Source: Lunularia cruciata (lineage: Eukaryota; Streptophyta; Marchantiopsida; Lunulariales; Lunulariaceae). From it: a DNA stretch of 64,000 nucleotides. Under the pieces are notes generated by a model. The model did no database searches. It was not told the DNA's origin and saw only the letters and a list, made by a program, of their open reading frames with translations. Shown in pieces: positions 12,470-24,700 of this stretch. Location of the stretch: positions 12,662,974 to 12,726,973 of the forward strand of contig OX419757.1 in assembly GCA_948567375.1 (NCBI GenBank). The letters run 5' to 3'. The translations under genes were made by a program, and so were the position numbers. Each line of letters opens with the position of its first letter. The first letter of the stretch is position 1.

Positions 12470-15400
12470 TACCTTCTATGGTACATCTTCAACTTATCAT
12501 GGTTAATCCTATCAAAGTGTCTTCTTCCCAACTCCTTGAGATCATAGGTGTAATTGCCCCACACCTTCTCCACTATGAAAGGTCTAAAGTACTTAGGCAA
12601 AAACTTCTTTTGCACTCTCTTGAATCAAATGGAATCGATCAACATTACCCAATCACCTTCCTTGAAAGGCTCCACCTTCTTCTTGCCTTGCCTCTTGTCA
12701 TAGCTCTCCTTTTGTTTCCTTTGGGCTTGCTCCACTCGAACCATAGCAACTGCTCTTGCCTCTTCCAACTCCATGAGTTGATCCTTCCTTGACTTCTCTG
12801 CATCACCTCCTTGTGCTTTCTTCAATCTCCTATGAATGCTTTGGAAGGTAGGAAGATCAAAGTGAATAGGTAAGGTAGACTCAATACCATATACCAATTG
12901 AAATGGAGAATATCCAGTGGAAGTCTTCATGGTTGTCCTATACTCCCACAAAATTGCATGAATCCTCTTGTCCCAATGATGTTTAGCCCCCTCCATTTCT
13001 GCATCTTTGGCCAACATCATGCACAAGGTCTGATTAGTTCTCTCTGCCAAGCCATTGGAATTTGGCTTATAGGATGTAGTTACTCTATGTGTGATAGAGA
13101 AATGTCGTAGCATGGCTGTAGTAATGCTTCCTGTAAACTCTCCTCCTCTATCAGAAACCAACTCCAAAGGGCATCCAAACCTAGTGATAATGCATTCATA
13201 AAGAAATCTACCCACTTCATCTTCATTCTTGTCCCTCAATGGTCTAGCCTCAACCCACTTGGTAAGGTTATCAATAACTACCACAATGTACCAATTGTTC
13301 CTTTGGGTTCTATTAAGAGGACCTACAAAATCAATTCTCCACTTCTCAAAAGGTCCTAGCAATGGAATTGATCTAAGTGGTGGAGTGGATGTAGACTTTC
13401 TAGCAAAAGCTTGACAAACATGACAAGTTTTGCAATAATCAAGACAATCCTTGAAAATCCCTCTCCAATGGTAACCTGCATCTAGAATCTTGGAAGCAGT
13501 CACCTTTCCTGCAAAGTGTCCTCCACATACTTAACCTTCATGAAACTCTTGTATGAGTAGGATATACTCTTCCTTACCCACTGCTCTTTGAAGTAGACCA
13601 TCTGCTCCTTGGTGAAAAAGAATATCCTCCACCATTGTGTAAGGTCTAGATCTTGCTGTAAGGGCATTCCTCTCCCTAGCATGCATTCCTTCTGGATAGT
13701 TGCCTCTTGTCACAAAATCCACAATCTCCTTGTACTCCATTGGAACCTCTTGAGTGATTGAGATTGTCATGAGCTCCTCATCCGGGAAGGAATCATCCAC
13801 TGGCTCATCTCCATCATGATCATAGGCTCTAGATAATAAATCAGCATTTGCATGTTTCTTTCCTGGCCTATCTTCAATGGTGTAGTCATACTTAGACAAG
13901 AGTATCATCCACCTTGCTAGTCTCCCTTCAACATTAGGCTTGTTGAAGATGTACTTCAAAGCCTTGTGATCCGTGACAATGGTGGCTTTCCCTCCAATCA
14001 AGTAGTATCTAAACTTCTTGAGACCAAAGATCACTGCCAACCCTTCTCTCTCTATGACAGAGTAGTTCTTCTCTGCTGAAACCATCTGCCTACTAGCATA
14101 AGCTATTGGATGATCATGCCCATCTTGGTCTAATTGACTAAGAGTGCATCCTATAGCTACATAAGAAGCATTAGTGTAGAGGATGAAAGGTTTACTCCAA
14201 TCAGGTTTAGCAAGAATCGGAGCTACAACAAGGGATTGCTTGAGCTCCTCAAAAGCTTTGAGAGCCTCCTTGTCTTCCAAAATCACTATGTAATCTACAC
14301 CCTTCTTCATGTAGATGGTCAATGCATAAGCCTTGTTGGAAAATGAGAAGATGAACCTCCTATAGAACCCAACCATCCCCAAGAATTGGTGTAACTTTGT
14401 CAAGCTTGAAGGGAATGGAAGGTCTGAGATTTTCCTCACCTTCTCAGGACCAACTGCTATTCCATCCTTGGAGATGATGTGCCCCAAAAGTAGACCTTCT
14501 TCACATCCAAAAATGCACTTCTCTAGGTTGAGTGATGCATTTGCCTCATCCAAGCATTGCAAGACTTTGATTAGGTGCTCAAAGTGCTCCTCCTTGCTCC
14601 CATAGACACAAAAGTCATCAATGAAGTCTCTCATAAATTTCCCAATGAAAGGTTCAAATACCTTGTTCATGAAGCGTTGGAATGTGGCAGGAGCATTGCA
14701 AAGCTCAAAAGGCATGACCTTGAAAGCGTAAGTTCCTCAAGGTGTGGTGAATGTGGTGAGTTGTTGATGCTCTGGTGCAATCTTGATTTGGTTATATCCA
14801 CTATAACCATCTCCAAAATTGTACCTCTCATGACCTGCAACCTCCTCCAAGATCTCATCAATGAATGGCAATGGGTAGTAGTCCTTCTTGGTAACAGCAT
14901 TGAGCTTCTTGTAATCCACACAAACCCGAAGCTTGCCATTCTTTTTCTTCACAATGAAAATTGGAGACACCCATTCTGAATTCTCCACCTCAAAGATGAA
15001 TCCAGCTTCCTTGAGCTTATCAATCTCCTCCTTCACAACCAAAGATATTGGTGGGCTAAAGCAACGTTGCTTTTGGCGGATTGGTCTTGCATGTGACTCC
15101 ACCTCTATCTTGTGCTCCTCCAAGGTGACTTCCTTCAAATCCTTGTAGCTAAAAGTACACACATGGATGCACTTGCGGAAAATCTCCTCAAATCTCACCT
15201 TCTCCTCCTTGGTAACATTTGGGCCATACTTGAGGGTAGCTAACCTTCTCTCTACCTCCTCAAGTGTCAATGGTGATTTGTCTGGGTCTTTCAAAACCTC
15301 TGGCTTAGGTGCAAAATCCATAGCACACAAGGGAAACACATCTGAATCAAATTCAGATTCATCCTTCTCCGTGGAAGTGTCCTCTTCCATGCTTGTGTCC

Positions 15401-15525
15401 ACACCTGAAGCTCCTTCTTCAGAATCTGATTCCCAATAATCAGAAGATGGTGTATCTGAATGTGAAGTGTTGGTGGTGTTAGTCACAGGAACTGTGACTC
15501 TATGGTTTGATGGCCCAATCCTCAA
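12470..15525 (-). pseudogene. A2 pol region (RT, RNase H, integrase)
   Basis: RT lies near 14400-15150, with MPFELCNAPATFQRFMNKVF and the catalytic FIDDF box at 14611-14625. RNase H lies near 13850-14260 (VTDHKALKYIFNKPNVEGRL). Integrase lies near 12625-13503 with a zinc-binding CHVCQ and core blocks FVGPL, SDRGGEFTG and TSYKPNSNGLAERTNQ, the last in place of the HPQTDGQTER seen in chromoviruses. No chromodomain follows. A protein-coding fossil, broken. Confidence 0.85.
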
Positions 15526-15540
15526 GTACCCTTTGTGCCA

Positions 15541-17280
15541 TCAATCAATTGTGGGTGCTGCTCTCAACCATGGCTTCCCAAGAAGTAAGTCATAGCTTGA
15601 ATCCTTCAAGACTTGGAAAGTCATGAGATTTTGAACTCCCATAATTGAAACTACCACCTTATCCATCACCCCTACTGGTCGAACTTGTTGCTTGTTTGCC
15701 ATGCTCACCACAAATGTTGAAGGTCTTGAGTGTATCATACCCAACTTCTTCATCAACCTTTCTGACATGGCATTCACTACTGATCCTCCATCAACCAATG
15801 CATCCTTGATGTTGTGACCATTCACTCTCACATCAATCTTGGAGGCATATTCACAAGCCTCCCATGGTGCTGGCTTGGCATCCACCACCCCCATTGATAC
15901 TGGAACTTTTGCCTTCTTCTTCTTCTTGTTTCTTGTAGAACTCAAACCACCTCTAAGCTCCTTTCTCAAGGTAGGGTTCAAAGCAATTAATTGGCCCACA
16001 GTGATGTTAGCCTTGTGACTACCTACATCCTCCAACACATTGTAGTTCCATTGTTTCTTTGAGATCAAGAAGTCCTCCATCCCCAACTTCTTCCTTGGAG
16101 TCTTTGTTGTTGATGGTGTTGAGGTGCAAGTGCTCCTAGTAGACATAGGAGTATCCTTGCTTGAAGTAAATCCTTGAGAAGAGTGAACATCCTCTGCAAA
16201 ACGAGCTCTCTTCTTCTCTTGTGCCAAAAGCTCCAAATTAAGACTCTTGGAGTTTGAGCACTCTCCCTTCTCATACTTGCTCTCAACCACATCTATGGAT
16301 GCTATCCCCTTACCTTTGTTGGGATTAGGAGCCACTTGGGTTTCACTACCTCCCTCTTTCCCTCTATTGGCTCCCTCATAACCCCTTCCTCCATGGTAAG
16401 TGGAATTTGGGCAATTCCTTTGGATATGGCCTCTTCCTCCACAACCAAAACAATTTCTATCATTGAAATTGTTGGCTGGTTGGCCTCCTCTATATGGATA
16501 GTTTCCATAACTCCTAGGCCCTCTCCCTACATTCTGATCCACCTCTCTCTTCTCCCATAGTTGCACCACATTGATCTTGAGATCTGCAAGTTGTTCTGTG
16601 ATGGTTTGGAGTGGATCTTTTGGTGGAGGTGCAAGAACTGGAGCAACTACTACTTGTGGTGCAACCCTTGTCACCAATGTATCAGAAGTTCCACCATACT
16701 TGTAGCCTTGAGGAGGATGCACAACCTCCTTCACCACCAAATCACTCTCATCCCCTTCCAAACTCTCCTCCATACGAATTGCGATCTTGATAGCTTCAAC
16801 CTTGGGAGAAGGTTTCTCATATCTCACCTTGCTTCTAATTTGTGGTCTTAATCCTCCCACAAAATTCTTGGTGAGCATGGCCCCTATGCCAATCATTGTA
16901 GTCTCCACATCATCCCCACCCTTCCTCAACACTATGCAAAATCTGGACTCTAACTTTTCCACTCTTTCCACATAGACTCTCACTTTCTCTCCATCTCCTT
17001 GCTTGAGAAATGTAACCTCACTCATCAATCTCTCATAACTCTCATCAGGAAGAAAGTTCTCAATGAGTGCTGAAGTCAAAGTCTCCCAAGACTCCCCTTC
17101 CCCCTCTCTCCTCTCTGACTCATACCATGTAAGTGTTGCATCCTCAAAGAAATCTGGTAATAATGAGGCCCACTCATTCTTCCTCCTCTCATTGTTTCCT
17201 ATGCAAGCTCTCTTGAAGTCTCTCACAAAGGCCTCCACATCTTCTCCATCCTTGCCAAAGAAAACCGGAAGTTTCCCCAT
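15541..17280 (-). CDS. A2 gag-protease open frame
   Basis: A continuous 579-residue frame. The N-terminus MGKLPVFFGKDGEDVEAFVR opens a retrotransposon gag domain (about residues 1-130, with TLTWYES and ENFLPDESYERLM). A CX2CX4HX4C zinc knuckle lies at 16411-16452. The C-terminal third has a retroviral-type aspartic-protease region (DALVDGGSVVNAMS). Gag would form the particle and protease would cut the polyprotein. The frame ends at the start of the pol region, as expected where gag-pro and pol are parts of one polyprotein. This is a fossil element. Confidence 0.8.
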   Translation of the reverse strand: MGKLPVFFGKDGEDVEAFVRDFKRACIGNNERRKNEWASLLPDFFEDATLTWYESERREGEGESWETLTSALIENFLPDESYERLMSEVTFLKQGDGEKVRVYVERVEKLESRFCIVLRKGGDDVETTMIGIGAMLTKNFVGGLRPQIRSKVRYEKPSPKVEAIKIAIRMEESLEGDESDLVVKEVVHPPQGYKYGGTSDTLVTRVAPQVVVAPVLAPPPKDPLQTITEQLADLKINVVQLWEKREVDQNVGRGPRSYGNYPYRGGQPANNFNDRNCFGCGGRGHIQRNCPNSTYHGGRGYEGANRGKEGGSETQVAPNPNKGKGIASIDVVESKYEKGECSNSKSLNLELLAQEKKRARFAEDVHSSQGFTSSKDTPMSTRSTCTSTPSTTKTPRKKLGMEDFLISKKQWNYNVLEDVGSHKANITVGQLIALNPTLRKELRGGLSSTRNKKKKKAKVPVSMGVVDAKPAPWEACEYASKIDVRVNGHNIKDALVDGGSVVNAMSERLMKKLGMIHSRPSTFVVSMANKQQVRPVGVMDKVVVSIMGVQNLMTFQVLKDSSYDLLLGKPWLRAAPTID

Positions 17281-17515
17281 CTTAACCCCTCACTATCTTT
17301 CTTTTCTCTCAATTTTTTTTTTCTCTTTTCTTTTCTCTCACTCTATTACTAATAGAGTATATACATGACTAACACCATCTGAGAATAATCCACTCTAGGG
17401 AACACAAAAGGTTCAGGTTGCTCCAAGATTTCTATAGCAACATCAAATCCTAGAGTGCATATTAATCTAACTCTCATGGATAGTTTATCCATAAGTTGAA
17501 AGATTATCTCCATCA

Positions 17516-18149
17516 CTAATCTTGAGAACTAGCTGATGAAGGTGGTAGTATTTCTATAGCTGTACTAAGACTCTCTCCAAGATCTTTCACCAAAGTTTCC
17601 AAAAGTGCTTTTACTCCACTACACTCATGTCTTTTTGGAAGTCCTTCAACTCCACAAACCTCACACAACTCCTTGGTCTTAGATCTTCTCCCTCCCAATC
17701 TTGGTGAAGAAGGTCCAACATGCAAACCCAAGTCAAGTCAGCCTCTCCTTTCCCTCAATCTCTTGCTCTCAAAGGTCAATGGACATGAACTTGCCTTATG
17801 TCTCTTCTCTCCACATAGAAAGCACTTAGACTCACTCTTTCCTCCAAGTGGTGTAGGTTTTTGGATCCTCTTAACACTCTCTTCAAATTCTATTGTAAAC
17901 TCTTTTTTCCTCAAATCCACCCCTAAAATCACCTCAAACCCTTGGAGAACCTTGCATAATCTCAATTTCCACTCTTGATGACCTCCATGTTCCCCAAGAA
18001 GAATCTAAACACTCAAAGATGCTTTTTGTTGATCTCAAACTTCTCATGCATGAGATCAGCACTCTGCAGAATTGACCCTTCCTCACAATGTCACTCAAAT
18101 CTCCCAACCAATATGTCACAGTCCTCTGAAGGTTTGCACCCTTGATCAC
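17516..18149 (-). pseudogene. A2 pre-gag zinc-knuckle frame
   Basis: Carries CFLCGEKRHKASSC (CX2CX4HX4C, at about 17781-17822) followed by SCPLTFESKRLRERRG and a second cluster CEVCGVEGLPKRHEC. A leading part contains VTYWLGDLSDIVRKGQFCRV. It lies upstream of gag in sense. It is present in all three A copies. The role is unknown; a nucleic-acid-binding leader protein is the simplest guess. Confidence 0.55.
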
Positions 18150-18827
18150 AACTTATGGGCATCCCTCCCTGCAAAAATTTTAGATCTTTTCATTGAGCCA
18201 TTTGGCCTTGACACCTTTCTATTCAGCACCCATATTTCAGATTTGGTCTGAAAACCACCCCCCTCTTTTAAAAAACTCATAACTCTTTGCGCCAGACCGA
18301 TCTCTCTCTAATTTTTGAGGCAGCAAGTAGGATACAATGCCCTGCATTTTCTTGGAAATTTTCAGGAAAATTCACCAAAAATTGAAGAAATGGCAGACTC
18401 TGTACAATTTTCCAAAGAGCATGCAGTTGCGGGTGCACTTTACCCTATCAACTTTCAAAAATTCTAGCCCAGTGCGCATAGAAGCTCTCTCAATAATTTC
18501 AAGTGTGCTAACTGAAAGATAACCTGAGCTATCATGTGTAGAAATCTCAAGTCCAGATCTCAAACTTGAGATTTTGCCCAAAATCACCTTAATCCCCAAA
18601 ATCTGCAATCCACCTCACACAATCTCTCCAATTCCTCTCATGTGTACAAGATGTACAAAATCACCTCAAAAACATCATAATGAACTACATGGTATAAAAA
18701 TGGATCTTGGTTCTCTAACATATGTTCACCCCTCTCCTCTCCTAATGTTCTCTCCAAGTGAGCTCTCATAGCCTCCTTTTGCCTAATGTAGAATTGGACG
18801 CGGAACATTATCTTGCCTTCTAGAGAG

Positions 18828-18845
18828 GTCCCGGCAACGGAACCA
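18828..18845 (-). other. A2 primer-binding site, tRNA-Asp-like
   Basis: In sense it reads TGGTTCCGTTGCCGGGAC, four T bases after the 5' LTR. It differs at three or four of 18 positions from the Athila-type tRNA-Asp site. Confidence 0.55.
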
Positions 18846-18849
18846 AAAA

Positions 18850-19541
18850 TGTGAGCCGGCCTGTCTCTCACTCAGGATGAACCTCTGATGGCTATTATGG
18901 TAGCGCACCATGGACTAAGAAGGCAAGGAACCCCAACTCCATCATACTCCTCCAAGGCTAACACTCCAAGACTCAAGACATTGCTCACTTAGAGAACTCA
19001 ATGAGAGAGAGATAGTTGCAAATGAAAGGATGATGAGTACCTCCTCACCCCTTGTTTATATAGTGGTGAAATAGTTACGTACCAAAGTTACTAATTACCG
19101 TAGTAACTCAAGTTACTAGACTAAAAGTCAAGTAAAGTCAAAAAGCAAAAAGGAATATCCATTCACATGGGCATATTCCCCTAAGCATGTGATCTTATCT
19201 TGACCCAACCACTAAGTCAAGGATTCCTTCACATGGGCTATCCTTGGACTAAAGAAGAATCCAAAACAAAAAGGTTTGCGGGCCCAAGAGTTCTCAATTC
19301 TTTCCTCAAAGCCAAACACCTAGGAATAATACCAAGTCAACACACTAAAATCCAAAATAGTAGTGCTCATCTTTTCTACTTCCTCTAAAGTAAAGTCCCC
19401 TCTATCTTAGCTATGACTAACTTTAGCTGACCATGACTAATATAGAACCATCCTTTATCTCTATATAAATAATATCTCTTAAGTACTTGTAATACCAAGC
19501 TAAATATCACAATACCACACACATGCACAAATGGTATTACA
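18850..19541 (-). repeat. A2 5' LTR with TATA-like promoter motif
   Basis: 692 bp. The sense-strand motif TATATAAACA at 19054-19063 is a good plant TATA box in the position expected for the start of the element transcript. The LTR is followed by the repeated GACC. Confidence 0.9.
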
Positions 19542-19545
19542 GACC

Positions 19546-19880
19546 CAACCACTAAGTCAAGGATTCCTTCATATGGGCTATCCTTGGACTTAAGAAGAAT
19601 CCAAAAAAAAGGCTTGCGGACCCAAGAGTTCTCAACTCTTTTCTCAAAGCCAAACACCTAGGAATAATACCAAGTCAACACATTAAAATCCAAAATAGTG
19701 ATGCTCACCTTTTCTACTTCCTCTAAAGTAAGGTCCCCTCTATCTTTGCTATGACTATGTTTAGCTAATCATGAGTAATGTAGAATCATCCTTTATCTCT
19801 ATATAAATAATATCTCTCAAGTACTTGTAATACCAAGCTTAATATCACAATACCACACACATGCATAAATGGGTGTTACA
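19546..19880 (-). repeat. A1 5' LTR, second part
   Basis: Matches the second half of the A LTR, from CAACCACTAAGTCAAGG to GGGTGTTACA. It continues the piece at 11372-11727 across the inserted A2. The preceding four bases (19542-19545) are the duplicated GACC. Confidence 0.9.
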
Positions 19881-21741
19881 GCACGTAGTTCATCAAGTCA
19901 TTGCTCATCTTGGGCCAAGAGTAATGGCATTGGACTGCATCTAAGGTCTTGTCCACTATGACATGACGTGCAATGGCCAAATCATGACATTCTACTAAAA
20001 TGGTGGTACGTAATTTTGAGACATTTGGGATCCATAATCTGCCATCACAAAAGGTGAGTCCTTGGGTGTTGGTGATGCCTTTGGATGATTGCGCTTCTAC
20101 AATCAGCAGATCAATTTTTGTAGCAGCCAGAATCTCTGGCTAGAATTCAGGGTTAATCTTAACTTCTGCCACCAAGTTGTTTGCCATTGGCATGTGGGTA
20201 GATGCATTTGCAAGTTGCTTCTTACCCTCCACGTAGGTGATTGACATGTTGAAGTATTGTCGCCACTCTGCCCACCAAATCTAGCAATAAGATAGATCCT
20301 TTTGCATCTCAAGGTAAACTAGAGGTTTGTGGTCTGTCTCTACTACAAATGCCTTCTTGCCCAAATAGTGCTTCCAATGCTTGGTTGCCAGAACAATGGC
20401 TAGCTAGAGAATTTTGAAGTGCAAGTCTATGTGTTTGTTGGATGTTGGATGTTGGATGTTGGATTCTATAGCGTTGATCTTCATTCTGTATGTTTGATCT
20501 TGAGTTAAGTGCAATCAGAGCAATGCCTTGACAGATCTATGAAGAATTGTAGTGTTGGTAGTACTCTACAATTGTGAGTGTAGCGTAGTGCTGATGTGAG
20601 CAATTTTGATCAACTGAAGTTGTGGCATGCCACTTTTGAATTACCTCTATTTTATCTATCAATACTTGAATGCCCTCTACACTTACTCTATGCTCCAAGT
20701 AGTCTACTTCAGACTTGCCAAACTCACACTTTGAGATTTTGGCATACAATTGATTTTGTCTTAGAATCTAGACGACCTCTCATGGATGTTGTTTGTGTTC
20801 CATCATCATGCTAATGTATACTAAGATATCATCCAAGAAGACAATAATAGACTTATCCAAGTATGGAAAAAATATGTCATTCACTAGACTCATGAAAGTG
20901 GTAGGTGCATTGGTGAGGCCAAAAGCATCACACGATACTCAAAGTGGTCATACCTAGTTCAAAAGGCAATTTTGTACACATCCTCCTCTACAATTTGGAT
21001 TTGATTGTAACTGCTTTGCAAGTCCAATTTGGTGAAATATCTCGCTCCATGGAGTTGATCAAACAGGTCATCCATGCGAGGTAAGGTGTATTTGTTCTTC
21101 ACTGTTTACTGATTGAGACCTCAATAGTCAATGCACATGTGCATTATACCATCCTTCTTCTTCACAAACAAGATAAGAGCCCCATATGGTGATATGCTAG
21201 GTTGGATGAACCCCTTCTGCAGCATCTTCTCAATTTGAGTCTTACACTCCTCCAACTCATGAGGTGATAAGCGATATGGGGCTTTACAAGGAGGTGTCTT
21301 CCCCGAGAGTGTCTCCATTTTATGATCTACTCTCCTTTTTGGTGGTAATCCTGAGGGTAGATCATTGTGAAAGACATCTTGAAATTCATCCACCACAGCC
21401 TTCAATTTCTCAGGAACTTGTCTATCGAGTTGTGCACTTTGGACTTCTCTTATTAGACCCATGAAACATCTATCGGTCTTACAGATAGTTTCTGTCCCTA
21501 TGACATATAAAGGCAGATTATGCTTGGATGATTTTTCTTTAATCCCAATGATTGACCATTTGTAGGTTCTCACTACTTTTGCTCCAATCTACCATAGGGT
21601 TGTAATGCTCCATCCATGGTATGCCTAAGATTGCATCATAACGAGCTAATTGTATCACTCGCCACTCAATTGCTTACTGATATTCTCCTACAAAGAGTGT
21701 TACCCGTCTAGGCAATGATTCAATCCTCTCTGTTTGGCCAT
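19881..21741 (-). pseudogene. Element B RT, RNase H and protease-end region
   Basis: In sense order: a protease end near 21600-21740 (DAILGIPWMEHYNPMVDW), RT at about 20540-21573 (PYRLSPHELEE, FVKKKDG, and the downstream KCEFGKSEVDYL), RNase H near 20103-20500 (ETDHKPLVYL in part), and the start of integrase up to A1. This is classic chromovirus order. Broken. Confidence 0.75.
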
Positions 21742-24700
21742 TGTCGTCGGGAAAATAATCTACACATAGTATTGGTGCCATTTGGTGTGAGTTTGCATGT
21801 TAGTGAACTCAAGGGTTTATGTTATGGTGAAACCGGTAGTTGCTTTGTGTTCATATAAGCTCAAGGACTTTCTCTTGTGTTAAGGAAGGGAGGAAATTGA
21901 ATGGCATATTTTTATTTTTTTTAATGTTACATAAGCTCAAGGTATTTGGCTTGTCACTTAACCGATGGAGGATTACTATGTTATGGGGGGTCTCAAAAAA
22001 TTTTGAAAAAGATGAGAGCTAGACAGAGAGCTTTTGGGAAATGACAGTAGGGTTCTTTCGGGAAATGCCAGACAAGCTTTGCAAAGGAGAGACTGCATGA
22101 TTTTCAAGAAGGAGAAGGGCTGAACAGGAATTTTTCAGGAAATGACAAGGGGTTTTTTTCAAAGGAGAAGTTTGCGAGAGTGTACATGTTGACAGTGTGA
22201 AATTTTTGAGAAAGATGAGGGCTGGACAGAGAGTTTTCGGGAAATGACAGTAGGGTTCTTTCGGGAAATGCCAAACGAGCTTTGCAAAGGAGAGATTGCA
22301 GGATTTTTGAGAAGGAGAAGGTCTAAACAAGGGTTTTTTAGGAAATGACAGAGGGTTTTTTTCAAAGGAGAAGTTTGTGGGAGTGTTCATGTTGACAGTG
22401 TGAAATTTTTGAGAAAGATGAGGGCTGGACAGAGGGCTTTTGAGAAATGACAATAGGGTTCTTTTGGGAAATGCTAGACAAGCTTTGCAAAGGAGAGATT
22501 GCAGGATTTTTGAGAAGGAGAAGGAGAAGGGCTGAACAGGGGGTTTTCAGGAAATGACATAGTGTTTTTTTCAAAGGAGAAGTTTGCGGGAGTGTACATG
22601 CTGACAGTGTGAAATTTTCAAGAAAGATGAGGGTTTGACAGAGAGCTTTTGGGAAATGACAGTAGGGTTCTTTCGGGAAATGCCAGACGAGCTTTGCAAA
22701 GGAGAGATTGCAGGATTTTTGAGAAGGAGAAGGTCTGAACAAGGGGTTTTCAGGAAATGACAGAGGTTTTTTTCAAAGGAGAAGTTTGCGGGAGTGTACA
22801 TGCTAACAGTTTGAAATTTTAGAGAAAGATGAGGGCTGGACATAGAGCTTTTGGGAAATGACAGTAGGGTTCTTTCGGGAAATGCCAGACGAGCTTTGCA
22901 AAGGAGAGATTGCAGGATTTTTGAGAAGGAGAAGAGCTGAATAGGGGGTTTTCAGGAAATGACAAAGGGTTTTTTTCAAAGGAGAAGTTTGCGGGAGTGT
23001 ACATGCTAACAGTGTGAAATTTAAGAGAAAGATGATGGCTGGACATAGAGCTTTCGGGAAATGACAGTAGTGTTCTTTTGGGAAATTCCAGACAAGCTTT
23101 GCAAAGGAGAGATTACAGGATTTTTGAGAAGGAGAAGCGCCGAATAGGGGGTTTTCAGGAAATGACAAAGGGTTTTTTTTCAAAGGAGAAGTGTGTGGGA
23201 GTGTACGTGCTGACAGTGTGAAATTTTCAAGAAAGATGAGGGTTGGACATAGAGCTTTTGGGAAATGACAATAGGGTTCTTTTGGGAAATGCAAGACGAG
23301 CTTTGCAAAGGAGAGATTGCAGGATTTTTGAGAAGGAGAAGGGCTGAATAGGGGGTTTTCAGGAAATAACAAAGGGTTTTTTTCAAAGGAGAAGTTTGCG
23401 GGAGTGTACATGCTGACAGTGTGAAATTTTCAAGAAAGATGAGGGCTGGACAAAGAGCTTTCGAGAAATGACAGTAGGGTTCTTTCGGGAAATGCCAGAT
23501 GAGCTTTGCAAAGGATAGATTGCAGGATTTTTGAGAAAGAAAAGAGCTAAACAGAGGGTTTTCAGGAAATGACATAGGGTTTTTTTCTGAGGAGAATTTT
23601 GCGGGAGTGTACATGCTGACAGTGTGAAATTTTTGAGAAAGATGAGGGCTGGACAGAGAGCTTTCGGGAAATGACAGTAGGGTTCTTTCGGGAAATGACA
23701 GTAGGGTTCTTTCGGGAAATGCCAGACAAGCTTTGCAAAGGAGAGGTTGCAGAATATTCGAGAAGGAGAAGAGCTGAACAAAGGTTTTTCAGGAAATGAT
23801 AGAGGGTTTTTTTCAAAGGAGAAGTTTGTGGGAGTGTACATGCTGACAGTGTGAAATTTTTGAGAAAGATGAGGGCTGGACAGAGAGCTTTCGGGAAATG
23901 ACAGTAGGGTTCTTTCAGGAAATGCCAAACAAGCTTTGCAAAGGAGAGGTTGCAGAATATTCGAGAAGGAGAAGAGCTGAACAAAGGTTTTTTAGAAAAT
24001 GATAGAGGGTTTTTTCAAAGGAGAAGTTTGAGGGAGTGTACATGCTGACAGTGTGAAATTTTAGAGAAAGATGAGGGCTGGACAGAGAGCTTTCGGGAAA
24101 TGACAGTAGGGTTCTTTCAAGAAATGCCAGACAAGTTTCAAAGGAGAAGTTGCAAGAGTTTCAAGAAGATGAAGGGCTGACAGTGGAATTTTGTGAAGTA
24201 ACAAAGAGTTCTTTCTCGAAGCAGCAATGTTTCCCAGGACTTGATGGGTGGACAAAAGGAGTTTCGGGAGAAATAGATGGCTAAGAATTGTAAGGATTAG
24301 GATGTAAAACTTGCTTAGTTCCCCTCCTTTGTGTACATGCTTTGCCGTTGAAGATTTTAGTCAATCATTGTATTGTTTGAAGCTGCTTAGGTTTCCCTTG
24401 AATATTTATAACTGCAAGGCTTGGGATTACGATAAATATATACTTCCTTGATGAATGTGAATCCTTAGTTCGTGAGTAGTATAAATGAGAGGACTACAGT
24501 CTCGGAGCTCTCAGTCTTAGTCGAGCCGCATTTCCAAGACCTGTCACCGACCTGATCATGATTATCTGAACCTGACAATAGACAGTGATTTGTTAGAGGA
24601 ATTACATCATAGCCATTGAACACAACTTAACATGGACAGAACTTTAACATTGGCAATGAAGCTTGAAGAATACGATTGCATTAATGAAGCCAATCCAGGA

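Larger units (their letters stand above)
11728..19541 (-). mobile_element. Element A2: family-A gypsy retrotransposon inside the LTR of A1
   Basis: 7.8 kb with both LTRs (11728-12420 and 18850-19541), a polypurine tract at the left LTR junction (12421-12435, sense TAGTCCGGGGGTAAA), primer site, pre-gag frame, gag-protease and pol. The LTRs differ at about 2% of sites by eye, the youngest estimate in the window. It is the best-preserved family-A copy, with a long open gag-protease stretch. It is still broken, with a handful of breaks. Confidence 0.9.
4602..19880 (-). mobile_element. Element A1: non-chromodomain Ty3/gypsy retrotransposon (OTA-like)
   Basis: Net length is about 7.5 kb after removing A2. 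The 3' LTR is 4602-5293. The 5' LTR is 11372-11727 plus 19546-19880, split by A2. The internal region carries, in sense order, a primer site, an extra zinc-knuckle frame, gag, protease, RT, RNase H and integrase, with no chromodomain. The flanks are GCAT (4598-4601) and GCAC (19881-19884), a 4-bp duplication with one difference. The RT box FIDDF and the absence of a chromodomain suggest the Ogre/Tat/Athila side of plant gypsy elements, or a sister lineage. LTR divergence is about 4% by eye. Broken, with numerous breaks. Confidence 0.85.

Noticed and set aside
22019-24255. Overlapping minus-strand frames up to 202 residues with repeating peptides such as SFAKLVWHFPKEPYCHFPK
   Set aside because: They follow the 203-bp LTR minisatellite. 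The period is not a multiple of three, frames change from unit to unit, and the same peptides reappear on the 3' LTR. Not genes.
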